Shown here: positions 18,097 through 25,549 of the stretch, piece after piece | Numbering within the stretch: position 1 is the first letter of the stretch | How the letters are laid out: each line of letters begins with the position of its first letter | Source: Deltaproteobacteria bacterium | Lineage (GTDB): Bacteria; Desulfobacterota; GWC2-55-46 | Assembly: GCA_016219075.1 (NCBI GenBank) | Contig: JACRCJ010000286.1 | Coordinates: 41,283 to 105,282, forward strand | Direction of reading: 5' to 3' | Length of the DNA: 64,000 nucleotides | Notes under the pieces: model-generated | What the model saw: only the letters and a program-made list of their open reading frames with translations | What the model was told of the DNA's origin: nothing | The model's database searches: none | Translations under genes and position numbers: made by a program

Positions 18097-18307
18097 TCGT
18101 TGCCGTGAGCCTTAAAAAAATATTGACAACCCTGCCCTTATCTGAGAATATTATTGACTATGGTAATCTGAAACGCTTGGGGTGTCACACCGGGCGCAAA
18201 GGTACCTGGGCAGGTTTTGAAAAAAAGAATAAGGCCGTTAGTGTTACAAGACCGCGCCTGCATACTTGATAGAGTACCTCAAGTTAGTCCAGCAACCCTT
18301 CAAAAAA

Positions 18308-18313
18308 TATAAT
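18308..18313 (+). promoter_or_regulatory. -10 element of the tRNA-Arg promoter
   Basis: A perfect TATAAT ends 9 nt before the first base of the tRNA, placing transcription start at or just before the mature 5' end. The -35 region is weak (TTAGTC at 18284-18289, 18 nt spacing). The rest of 18097-18322 shows a TTGACA at 18123-18128 without a convincing partner, and no gene. Confidence 0.6.
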
Positions 18314-18322
18314 CTTTCCTTA

Positions 18323-18399
18323 GCCCCCGTAGCTCAGATGGATAGAGCAACGGATTCCTAATCCGTGTGCCGGACGTTCGAATCGTCTCGGGGGCGCCA
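18323..18399 (+). tRNA. tRNA-Arg (anticodon CCT)
   Basis: A full cloverleaf can be drawn. The acceptor is GCCCCCG/CGGGGGC, the D-stem GCTC/GAGC and the anticodon stem ACGGA/TCCGT with loop TTCCTAA. The T-stem is GGACG/CGTCT around TTCGAAT, and CCA is encoded at 18397-18399. The anticodon CCT (18357-18359) reads AGG, the dominant arginine codon in this window. A TTTTTT run right after CCA probably ends transcription. Confidence 0.97.
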
Positions 18400-18567
18400 T
18401 TTTTTCCTTAACATCCGTTAGCGGCAAAGTTATACATCCACCAAGAAAAACTTTCATTCGTGCGCTCGGCGGAAGGTACGCCCTTTTAAAAGCGCATCAA
18501 ATGAGCTGTATAAAAGGCAAGGACCTTGCCGGCGATCCCCGCCATTTAAGGCGAGGTAATTCAATTC

Positions 18568-18576
18568 TGATATAAT
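18568..18576 (+). promoter_or_regulatory. extended -10 promoter of the Lrp/AsnC-domain gene
   Basis: TGA followed by TATAAT gives an extended -10 element. No good -35 is visible, which such promoters tolerate. The expected start of transcription is near 18583, leaving a leader of about 33 nt that contains AGGAGG (18602-18607) before the ATG. The remainder of 18400-18567 holds a small CGCC/GGCG hairpin and no gene. Confidence 0.55.
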
Positions 18577-18615
18577 GAAAGGGATATGTGAAAACTCTTT
18601 CAGGAGGGCCCTTAA

Positions 18616-18849
18616 ATGGCTGTCGAGGCGTATGTCTTTATCGAATGCGAGCACGCGAGGTCAAAGGAGGTCCTTGATGCCCTCGTGAAGATAGGCGGGG
18701 TCAGGGACGCAAGGATAGTGACGGGCCCTTACGACCTCATAGCGCTTGTAGCCGCGTCGAACTTCAAGGTACTGGGAGACGTGGTCATAAGCAAGATACA
18801 GTCTATCAACTATGTCAAGAGGACCCTTACGAACGTAATCATCGATTAA
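18616..18849 (+). CDS. stand-alone Lrp/AsnC ligand-binding (RAM) domain protein
   Basis: Protein of 77 aa that is a complete RAM/AsnC effector-binding domain. It reads AYVFIECEHARSKEVLDALVKI, then GGVRDARIVTGPYDLIALV, then a final strand YVKRTLTNVIID. There is no DNA-binding helix-turn-helix. Such small proteins form beta-alpha-beta dimers or higher rings and bind amino acids, but their output is generally unknown. A strong AGGAGG precedes the ATG. It is monocistronic, between a tRNA and an oppositely oriented HDOD gene. Confidence 0.88.
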   Translation: MAVEAYVFIECEHARSKEVLDALVKIGGVRDARIVTGPYDLIALVAASNFKVLGDVVISKIQSINYVKRTLTNVIID

Positions 18850-18892
18850 GCCCGTTCACAATCCACTTCAGGCCCCACACACGAACAGGGAT

Positions 18893-18919
18893 CAGTTGCT
18901 CTACCATCTGAGAGCTATA
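18893..18919 (-). pseudogene. possible tRNA remnant (D-arm only)
   Basis: Read on the minus strand, this stretch gives TATAGCTCTCAGATGGTAGAGCA, close to the conserved TAGCTCAG-TTGGTAGAGCA D-arm of tRNAs but with a 2 nt insertion. No acceptor stem, anticodon arm or T-arm can be completed around it. The rest of 18850-19071 shows nothing coding. Confidence 0.25.
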
Positions 18920-19071
18920 AGACTTTAGAGCGGGGCAGGGGATTAGGTGCGAGTATGTTTGCCGGCAGGGACTTGCGGCGCTGAGTCTGGTATGGATAAG
19001 TGCGTTATGGTTTTTTGCCCGGCCGTGGTTTTTGACGCAGGCGAATGGCGCTAACCGAGGGGCCGGAAGCC

Positions 19072-19938
19072 TCAGTTGTAATACGCCCTTATCTGGTCCT
19101 TCAAGCCGTCAACGGTCTCGCTTATCTCCTTCAGGGCCTCTCCCTTGAGATTGAGGGACTTGAGGAAAAAGGCGTGGTCAGGGGAAATGACGGTGTATTT
19201 TGAAGTAAGGGAGTTGCCGTCGGAGACTATCAGGTCCGCCAGGTAGACCATGGGCACGAGGCATGAAAGATGCCTTTCAGCGGCCTCCATGTGCAGGCGG
19301 TATGTCTCCGGGTCGTGATGATACCTGATGGCGGCTACGCAGTCCTCCGGCAGCTTGCACTTGTCCGCGAACCACGCGCCCGCCTCCGGGTGCGCCGCGC
19401 CGAACGACTCCTCTTCGAGGACAATGAGCCCGGCCGAATCAGGGGCCGATACCTCGAGGTAATTCTTCCCGTGGACCTGGAATATTATGGGCCTGCCGAT
19501 ATCGTGAAGCAGCCCGGCGAGGAAGGCCGTGTCCTTGCTGATAAGGCCGGTCTTTTGCGCCAGGAGGGTCGATGTCAGCGCCACTTCGAAGGAATGCTGC
19601 CATATAGCCGCGACGTCGTTACGCCTGTCCCCGGAAATGCCCTTGAAGACCACCATCGATATGGCAAGCCCCTTGACCATCTCGAACCCGAGGACGAGTA
19701 TCGCCTGCGAAATGGATGATATCTTTCTCGGGAACCCGTAGAAGACCGCGTTCGAGATACCCACTATCCTTAAGGCAAGCGCCTGGTCATGCTCTATTAC
19801 GGCCTCGAGGTCGGTGACCGATGAATTGCCGCTCCCGGTTATCTCCATTATCTTTTTCAATACAGAGGGTATGGAGGATATCTTTACCAGCTCGTTTATC
19901 TTCGCTCTCAACGCCTCTTTACGGTCATCGAACATCAT
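19072..19938 (-). CDS. HDOD-domain signalling protein
   Basis: Protein of 288 aa that is essentially one HDOD domain. An N-terminal helix (KINELVKISSIPSVLKKIMEI) is followed by VIEHDQALALRIVGISNAVFYGFPRKISSISQAILVLGFEMVK, here written as the family's D.AL..R....N...YG....I.S...A...LG pattern. The later HD-like region LAGLLHDIGRPI keeps a His-Asp pair, and HPEAGAWFADKCKLPEDCVAAIRYHH follows. HDOD proteins act as non-hydrolytic signalling scaffolds in motility, cell cycle and quorum responses. It is monocistronic. A near-consensus sigma-28 promoter lies about 50 nt upstream, which points to expression with the flagellar/chemotaxis regulon. Confidence 0.88.
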   Translation of the reverse strand: MMFDDRKEALRAKINELVKISSIPSVLKKIMEITGSGNSSVTDLEAVIEHDQALALRIVGISNAVFYGFPRKISSISQAILVLGFEMVKGLAISMVVFKGISGDRRNDVAAIWQHSFEVALTSTLLAQKTGLISKDTAFLAGLLHDIGRPIIFQVHGKNYLEVSAPDSAGLIVLEEESFGAAHPEAGAWFADKCKLPEDCVAAIRYHHDPETYRLHMEAAERHLSCLVPMVYLADLIVSDGNSLTSKYTVISPDHAFFLKSLNLKGEALKEISETVDGLKDQIRAYYN

Positions 19939-19989
19939 TTTTTCCCTAAAATCATTTTTATTTATCCGGATTTCGGCCCTGATACCTAT

Positions 19990-20016
19990 TTATCGGTAAT
20001 GGGCAATTAAACTTTA
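19990..20016 (-). promoter_or_regulatory. sigma-28 (FliA-type) promoter for the HDOD gene
   Basis: On the minus strand the sequence reads TAAAGTTT (20016-20009), exactly 11 nt, then ACCGATAA (19997-19990). The enterobacterial FliA consensus is TAAAGTTT-N11-GCCGATAA, so 15 of 16 bases agree with ideal spacing. Transcription would start near 19982 and leave a leader of about 45 nt before the ATG at 19938. No FliA or flagellar gene is in the window. Confidence 0.7.
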
Positions 20017-20221
20017 CTTCTTTTTGAGCCGTAAAAACCTTGTAAAACAAACACTTTAAAATGCGTCCCTCCGGAATGCGCGGCAGGGGATAGGAACAGT
20101 TATTTTCTTATATATTTGAGCCATCCGTCTCTATTATATGGTTACAAAGTTCTCATAGTCATAGCTGAAAAATATCAATGCCGGGCCTGTAAAGGCTTGT
20201 GTTAGCAGGGCATACTGTGTT

Positions 20222-20265
20222 AAAAAAGGACGGGAAAACAACCCGCTTAGCCGTTTCCCTTTTTT
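20222..20265 (+). terminator. hairpin with T-run just before a start codon (possible attenuator)
   Basis: GGGAAA-(A)-C (20232-20239) can pair with GTTTCCC (20253-20259), followed by TTTTTT (20260-20265) and flanked by AAAAAA on the left, as in an intrinsic terminator. A competing smaller stem CGGG/CCCG (20231-20234 with 20242-20245) uses the same left arm. The T-run ends 7 nt before the ATG at 20273, and no Shine-Dalgarno is seen there. The remainder of the 334 nt gap 19939-20272 holds the sigma-28 promoter and otherwise nothing I can name. Confidence 0.45.
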
Positions 20266-20272
20266 CAAACCG

Positions 20273-21742
20273 ATGGGCTATCTTAAATCCCGTTTCACTT
20301 TATCCATAATAATCTTTCTGCTCGTCTTGGCGGCGTCCGGATATTCGTTCATGAAAAACCGCCAGTTGGGGCACCTCGGGGGCATGACCGATGAGTGGTT
20401 CGACCTCGGGATCAACATATCCGTATTCGGCGAGTATTCGATCGGCGGCGTCGACCCGGTCGTATTCAGACCTCCGGGATACCCGTTTTTCGTGGCCGGG
20501 ATAGCAGACGTCTTCGCCGGACGGCACGACCTGAGGGTGATAGACACCGACGCGAAGTGGGCGGAGTGGAGGGACTTTTCAATAAAGGCCCTGAACTCGC
20601 TCTATCTCTCGCAGTGCGTGCTCCTGGCCCTCTCGTCCGTGGCGCTCTTTCTGTGGGCATCGAGGTACTTCGGCAGGGGAGCGGCATTTTCCGGGGCGCT
20701 CCTTTTCGGGGCTAACCCGTATTCAATCGTGCTGACCGGCCTTCTCCATTACGATATCCTCCATATCTTCCTTATAGTGGTATCCACGTTTCTCCTTACC
20801 CTGTTCCTTGAAAACGATAAGAGGCCCGGGGGCAAGATGTTCCTCGCAGGCGCGGCCTGGGGCATAGCTACGCTCGTGCGCCCGGTCACGCTTACGCTGC
20901 CGGTCTTTATCCTCGCGATGCTGTTCATAAAATCAGGCTCGTTAAGGCGCGCCGCTTACATGACATCCGCTCTCGTCCTTGGGATGGCGCTGGTGGTCCT
21001 CCCGTACACGGCCAGAAACTACTCGCTGACCGGGAGGGTCATACCCGTGAACGCCCAGAGCTGGACCGCGCTGTGGGGCTCGACGGTTACGAAATTTTCG
21101 ATAAACCCGAACCACTACAACTGGTACAGGGTCTACCCCGACCCGTACGAGAAGATATTCCAAAGGGCGACGGGCGAGGGGTATACATACGAGGGGCTCA
21201 TAAGGAATAACATCAAGGTGGAGGACGAATTCAAAAAAAGCGCCATCGAGAACCTTAAGAAAAGCCCCGGTACCTATGTCGTCAACTGCCTCACGTCTTT
21301 CTTTACACTCAATATCCACATAAACTCGGTCTTCATAAAGGTCTTCCAGTTCATCCAAAGCCCCGATAACGGGATAGAAAAGGCCTGGTTTGTGCCCGGC
21401 GCCGCCCAGGACTTCTATCCGTCTACGGCCTCAAATGCGTTTTCTTTCCTTGTATACGCGCTTACGGGCTTAAGCCTGTTAGGTCTTTATCTCTCCCTGA
21501 AAAAAAAGGACGGCTTCTTCCTTGTGCCGGGGGCGGTCTACCTGGCCCTGACGGTTTCTCACTCGCTTACTTACTTTGACCTCATGTATTACTATATAAA
21601 GATGCCTTTCCTGTTCCTTTTCGCCTTTTACGCGGTCAACGCTCTCGGGGGATACAGGCTTAAAGGTGTCCCTATCCCGGCCCTCCTGATAATTACTCTA
21701 CTGGTCTATACCTTCGCCCTCGATATAGCGGTCTTCTATTAA
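20273..21742 (+). CDS. GT39/ArnT-like integral membrane glycosyltransferase
   Basis: Membrane protein of 489 aa with about ten or eleven helices; the first is at residues 8-26. The first extracytoplasmic loop holds GGMTDEWFDLG and VVFRPPGYPFFVAGI, the acidic pair and RPPGYP signature of the PMT_2 group (polyprenyl-linked sugar donors). Arginines and aromatic residues follow in HYNWYRVYPDPYEKIF. It stands alone between an HDOD gene (divergent) and xerD (convergent), away from the polysaccharide run. No ribosome site is visible before ATG 20273, and a terminator-like hairpin precedes it, so expression may be weak or conditional. Substrate unknown. Confidence 0.65.
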   Translation: MGYLKSRFTLSIIIFLLVLAASGYSFMKNRQLGHLGGMTDEWFDLGINISVFGEYSIGGVDPVVFRPPGYPFFVAGIADVFAGRHDLRVIDTDAKWAEWRDFSIKALNSLYLSQCVLLALSSVALFLWASRYFGRGAAFSGALLFGANPYSIVLTGLLHYDILHIFLIVVSTFLLTLFLENDKRPGGKMFLAGAAWGIATLVRPVTLTLPVFILAMLFIKSGSLRRAAYMTSALVLGMALVVLPYTARNYSLTGRVIPVNAQSWTALWGSTVTKFSINPNHYNWYRVYPDPYEKIFQRATGEGYTYEGLIRNNIKVEDEFKKSAIENLKKSPGTYVVNCLTSFFTLNIHINSVFIKVFQFIQSPDNGIEKAWFVPGAAQDFYPSTASNAFSFLVYALTGLSLLGLYLSLKKKDGFFLVPGAVYLALTVSHSLTYFDLMYYYIKMPFLFLFAFYAVNALGGYRLKGVPIPALLIITLLVYTFALDIAVFY

Positions 21743-21818
21743 CAGGCCGCTGAAAAAGTCCCTGAACAAATTCCGAGCAGGCTTACGGTTACGCGACACA
21801 GGGAGCCTCCTTTTCAGC
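21741..21818 (+). repeat. CAGGC(T/C)GCTGAAAAAG-type repeat forming a hairpin at a convergent gene end
   Basis: The element begins at the stop codon of the preceding gene with AACAGGCCGCTGAAAAAGTC. GCTGAAAA...CCCTG (21749-21764) pairs with CAGGG...TTTTCAGC (21799-21818). Related copies lie at 9954, 38236 and 57688. Its position between converging genes suggests use as a bidirectional terminator. The remaining bases to 21999 show no gene. Confidence 0.6.
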
Positions 21819-21999
21819 CTTCCTCCTTTTTCTTCCTGCGTTTCTTGATGTCGCATAATGGATATTATGTCAAATTGCATATATTTAAGACTGCGTATAA
21901 AGGAAATACTGAAATGCTTTGTTTTGTATTGCTTTTCTCCCCTGCCGATACAGGACGCTGTCGGGGTCGCGTGAGGAAATGTTATGCTGGCTGGCTGTT

Positions 22000-22896
22000 C
22001 TACCCTCTTGGGTGGTTTTTCTTGTGGAGGGACTTCAGTCTTTCGTTGGTTATATGGGTGTATATCTGCGTGGTGGAGATATCGGCGTGGCCGAGCATCT
22101 CCTGGACAAGGCGCAGGTCCGCCCCGCCTTCAAGGAGATGCGTGGCGAATGAATGTCGTATTATGTGCGGTTTTATCCTCTTCCTTTCTATCCCGGCCCT
22201 GAGAGCGGCGGTCTTTATTATGACCCAGAAGTTCTGCCGTGTCATTTTGGTGCCTCGGGCCGTTACAAAAAGGTGCTTGTTAGTCCTCTTTTTAAGGATG
22301 GCCGGCCTCGACCCTTCAAGGTACAGCCTCAGCCAGTGCATCGCCGCCTCGCCGAACGGCACAAGCCGCTCCTTCGACCCCTTGCCGAATGCGGTCAAAT
22401 ATCCGGCCTGGAGGTTCAGGTCGTTCAGCTTAAGCCCCGTAAGCTCTGATACCCTCAGGCCCGTCGCGTATAGCACCTCTATCATGGCCCTGTCGCGCAG
22501 CCCCAGAGGCGTTTCCGTGTCCGGGGCATTCAGTAGCCTTTCGACCTCGTCTATTTTCAGGAAATCAGGGAGCCTCCTGGCGAGCCTCGGTATGTCGACA
22601 TTGGAGCAAGGAGAGGACTTGACCCTGCCTTTCTTGAGCTGGTACTTGTAGAACCCCCTTATCGCTATCAGGGCCCTTGTATATGACCTTACCGCGTTGC
22701 CGCTCCGCTTGAGGTCTTCGAGGTAGCCCGTTATGTCCGCCGGGCTGGCCTGCAACAGCGGCACGCCCCTTTTGTCGAGGGCCGCGGAGAACCTTGATAT
22801 GTCCCTGCCGTAGGAAAGGAGCGTATTGGTGGATAGCCCCCTTTCAACCACTATGTAGTCGAGGAACTCGCTCAGGAGGTCGCCGCTATTTTCCAT
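22000..22896 (-). CDS. xerD: tyrosine recombinase XerC/XerD
   Basis: Site-specific recombinase of about 298 aa, the usual Xer length. The N-terminal SAM-like core-binding domain covers about 8-92 (FLDYIVVERGLSTNTLLSYGRD). The catalytic domain has the first Arg in ATGLRVSELTGLKL, a catalytic Lys strand, HIIRHSFATHLLEGG (His and second Arg), LGHADISTTQIYTHI and the nucleophile Tyr. Xer enzymes resolve chromosome dimers at dif. I chose ATG 22896, since AGGG precedes it and MENSGDLL is the usual N-terminus; 22920 is possible. It overlaps the end of glnD by 11 nt and is last in the mutS-amiC-glnD-xerD run. The call between XerC and XerD is tentative. Confidence 0.9.
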   Translation of the reverse strand: MENSGDLLSEFLDYIVVERGLSTNTLLSYGRDISRFSAALDKRGVPLLQASPADITGYLEDLKRSGNAVRSYTRALIAIRGFYKYQLKKGRVKSSPCSNVDIPRLARRLPDFLKIDEVERLLNAPDTETPLGLRDRAMIEVLYATGLRVSELTGLKLNDLNLQAGYLTAFGKGSKERLVPFGEAAMHWLRLYLEGSRPAILKKRTNKHLFVTARGTKMTRQNFWVIIKTAALRAGIERKRIKPHIIRHSFATHLLEGGADLRLVQEMLGHADISTTQIYTHITNERLKSLHKKNHPRG

Positions 22897-25543
22897 CCCT
22901 GCCCGTCTTTTTCTCGGCAAGGACGCCGTGGAGGGTCTCCGCTATCTCCTTCAGCCGCTCCGTATAGAATATCTTCTGCCCGAAGATGTCCTTTACGTAG
23001 AAGATATCCGCCGCCTCGTCGCCCTTTGTCGATATCTTGGCGATATAGATATACAGGCCGAGCTTTGAAAGAGTGCTCGTGATATCGTAGAGGAGCCCGA
23101 TCCTGTTCTGCGCGTGTATGTCTATTACCGTATAGGCGTCCGAGACCTCGTTGTCCGTCTGGACGTTCGGCCTTACCGGGGGCTTCGCCTTCATGTCGAG
23201 TATCGAAGGCTTCCTCTTGCCCACGAGGGCCGCCACCTTCATCCTTCCGGTTATCACGCCGGACAGGTCGTCGTCGATCTTCTTTAGTTTCATCGGGTCT
23301 GTAATTAGTTCGCCGATGGCGCTGGTGACCTGCAGTATATCGAGGACTATCCCGTTCTTCAGGGTGTTTATCTGGGCCCCGAGGATATTAACGGCGTTTG
23401 CGGCCATGACCCCGGTTATCATCGAAAAGAGGCCGTGGACGTCATGCGTGCATACGATGAACTCGGTATAATTCCTCTGGGGCTCCTGCCTTGCGGTCAT
23501 TATATATGGCTTGCCGCTTAAGTCCCTCAGTATCTTTACGTGCTCGGCAATGGAATCCGCGCCCGTTGAGAGGAAGTACCTGTGCGGGAGGAGCTGGAAG
23601 TAATCCTCCACGAAAAGCCTGTCTATGCCTTCCGGCTTCAATATCCCGGCTACCCTCTCCCTTATCCTTTCAAGCTTAGCGGCCGCGTCCTCGGCCTCGA
23701 AGCTCCCGCGCTCAAGCACCGTCAGCGCCTTGAAGTAAAGCTCCTGGAACAGCGCGCCCTTCCACTGGTTCCACACGTCGGGGCCCACGGCGCGCACGTC
23801 CGCGAAGGTCAGGAGGTACAGGAGGTTAAGCCTCTCTATGTCGCCGACCTTCCTCGCGAACTCTATTATGAGGTTCTCGTCGTGGAGGTCCCTGTACTGG
23901 GCGGTGTCTGCAAGGAGGAGGTGGTTCTTGACGAGGAACTTCACGAGGTTTGAGTCGTCCTCGGAAAGGCCGAGCCTCCTGCATATCTCCGGCACCATGC
24001 GGCCGCCCTTCTCGGCGTGCCCTTTCCCGTGCGCCTTGCCGATGTCGTGGAAGAGGACCGAGAGCATGAGCATCTCAGGGTTCGGTATCTCCCCGAAGAG
24101 CGTGGAAAGAAGGGAGAAGTCGGCCTTGTATTCATTCCTGAGCCTCTCCAGCTCCCTTATGGCGAATAGCGTATGGGCGTCCACGGTGTATACGTGGTAG
24201 AGGTCGTGCTGGACCCTGCAGGTTATCTCCCCGAACTCCGGGATGTACTTTTCCAGGAATTTGAGCCTTTGCATCTCCATGAGGGTCTTGAAGACGCCTT
24301 TCCCCTTGAGTATCTTGAGGAATGACTCGGAGGCGGCCCTGGAAACCCGGAGGTCGTCCCCCGCGCTTTCAAGGTAATTGAGGATGGCGTCCTTTGTGTG
24401 CTGGCTCATCTCGACGTCAAAGGCCTGCGCGTACTCGAAGGCCCTTACGGCCACGGACGGGTCTTCTTCGAGGCCGCCGTGGGTACTCAGGGTAAGGGAG
24501 CCGCCGGTGATCGAAAAATTCCTGTCTATCCTTACCTTCTTCTTCGGCCAGAAGAATACCTTCTTCCGCCCCCTGTCCATGCTCCTCTGGAGTATCAGGT
24601 TGGAGCACCTGCTTATGTTGGCGGCGTGCCTGTAATACGTCTGCATGAAGGACTCGACCGCCAGCGCCTTCTCGGTGTTCTCGAACCCGAGTAGGCCCGC
24701 TATCCTCTCCTGATGGTCGAAGGTAAGCTGGTCGGTCTTCCTCCCGGTCTGGAAGTGGAGGTCGTTCCTCACCCATAGGAGGAAATCGAGCGAGGCGGCG
24801 AGCTCCTTCTTGTCGCGCTCGGAGATGAGCCCGAGGGAGAATGGCTCGACGGCCTTGCCGTCCTTCGCCCTTACGGCCCACATGGCGGTATGGAGGTCCC
24901 TCAACCCCCCCTCGCCTTCCTTGACGTTAGGCTCGAGTATGTAGACGGAGCCCCCGTACTTGGCGTGCCTGTTTTTGGTCTCGTCTATCTTGTCCTTTAT
25001 GAAGGCGTCGGTCTTCTGCCTGTTGAAGAGGTTCTTCCTTACGCTTGAGTGGAGGGCCTCGAAAAGGCCTCTGTCCCCGAGTATGAAGCGCAGGTCGAGC
25101 ACCGCCGTCATGGTCTTCAGGTCTTCTCTGGCAAGGGAAATGCACTCAGGGACGGAGCGGATGCTGAAGCCCATGTCCAGCCCCGTGTCCCAGAGTATAT
25201 AGAGTACCTGCTGGGTGAGCTCCTCGACCGGTTTGGTTATTCGCTTTTTGTGAAGGAGCATGAGGTCGATATCGGAGCGGACGTTGAGCTCTCCCCTGCC
25301 GTAACCTCCGATGGCGACGAGCGCGGTCGGCTCGTCGCAGGAGACCTCCGCGGCCTTGAAGGTAAAAAGCGCCTTCAGTATCCCGTCCACAAGGGCCGTG
25401 TAGGACCTGCATACGCTCGAGCCGGGCTCACCCGCGATGTGCCTTTTGCGGAGGTCCTCCTCGGCGCGGGAAAGGCTCTCCTTTATGACCGCCGCGGCGG
25501 CCTTTGGGTCCTTACGCAAGGATTCGAGGATGAGGTTATGCAT
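22886..25543 (-). CDS. glnD: [protein-PII] uridylyltransferase / uridylyl-removing enzyme
   Basis: Protein of 885 aa, matching the family length. It has a nucleotidyltransferase domain with GGYGRGELNVRSDIDLML at about 78-96, a GlnE/GlnD linker, and an HD hydrolase domain with LFHDIGKAHGKGHAEKGG near 494-510. Two C-terminal ACT domains follow at about 700-770 and 805-880; YTVIDIHAQNRIGLLYDITSTL begins the second, as in glutamine-sensing GlnD. It uridylylates and deuridylylates PII to link glutamine level to nitrogen metabolism. It lies 6 nt after the amidase gene. PII and glutamine synthetase are not in the window. Confidence 0.96.
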   Translation of the reverse strand: MHNLILESLRKDPKAAAAVIKESLSRAEEDLRKRHIAGEPGSSVCRSYTALVDGILKALFTFKAAEVSCDEPTALVAIGGYGRGELNVRSDIDLMLLHKKRITKPVEELTQQVLYILWDTGLDMGFSIRSVPECISLAREDLKTMTAVLDLRFILGDRGLFEALHSSVRKNLFNRQKTDAFIKDKIDETKNRHAKYGGSVYILEPNVKEGEGGLRDLHTAMWAVRAKDGKAVEPFSLGLISERDKKELAASLDFLLWVRNDLHFQTGRKTDQLTFDHQERIAGLLGFENTEKALAVESFMQTYYRHAANISRCSNLILQRSMDRGRKKVFFWPKKKVRIDRNFSITGGSLTLSTHGGLEEDPSVAVRAFEYAQAFDVEMSQHTKDAILNYLESAGDDLRVSRAASESFLKILKGKGVFKTLMEMQRLKFLEKYIPEFGEITCRVQHDLYHVYTVDAHTLFAIRELERLRNEYKADFSLLSTLFGEIPNPEMLMLSVLFHDIGKAHGKGHAEKGGRMVPEICRRLGLSEDDSNLVKFLVKNHLLLADTAQYRDLHDENLIIEFARKVGDIERLNLLYLLTFADVRAVGPDVWNQWKGALFQELYFKALTVLERGSFEAEDAAAKLERIRERVAGILKPEGIDRLFVEDYFQLLPHRYFLSTGADSIAEHVKILRDLSGKPYIMTARQEPQRNYTEFIVCTHDVHGLFSMITGVMAANAVNILGAQINTLKNGIVLDILQVTSAIGELITDPMKLKKIDDDLSGVITGRMKVAALVGKRKPSILDMKAKPPVRPNVQTDNEVSDAYTVIDIHAQNRIGLLYDITSTLSKLGLYIYIAKISTKGDEAADIFYVKDIFGQKIFYTERLKEIAETLHGVLAEKKTGRDGK

Positions 25544-25549
25544 AGGCGT

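Noticed and set aside
18160..18230. GGGCGCAAAGG stretch that recalls a c-di-GMP (GEMM) riboswitch
   Set aside because: The second conserved block (CAGGGCAAACC type) and the tetraloop-receptor helix are missing, and a tRNA, not a coding gene, follows.
18084..18269. 61-codon frame after the Wzi gene
   Set aside because: It starts inside the Wzi gene, has no ribosome site and no family-like pattern, and includes a TTGACA box. More likely noncoding.
18954..18985. Possible sigma-54 site (GG..GC) downstream of the Lrp-domain gene
   Set aside because: The spacing between GG and GC is 9 instead of 10 and no gene begins downstream on that strand.
21845..22651. Long + strand frame over the xerD gene
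   Set aside because: It is antisense to a clear tyrosine recombinase with all catalytic motifs and has no domain pattern of its own.
22000..22896. Tyrosine recombinase as a mobile-element integrase
   Set aside because: It is in a housekeeping run with mutS and glnD, has Xer length and motifs, and no attachment site, phage or transfer genes lie nearby.
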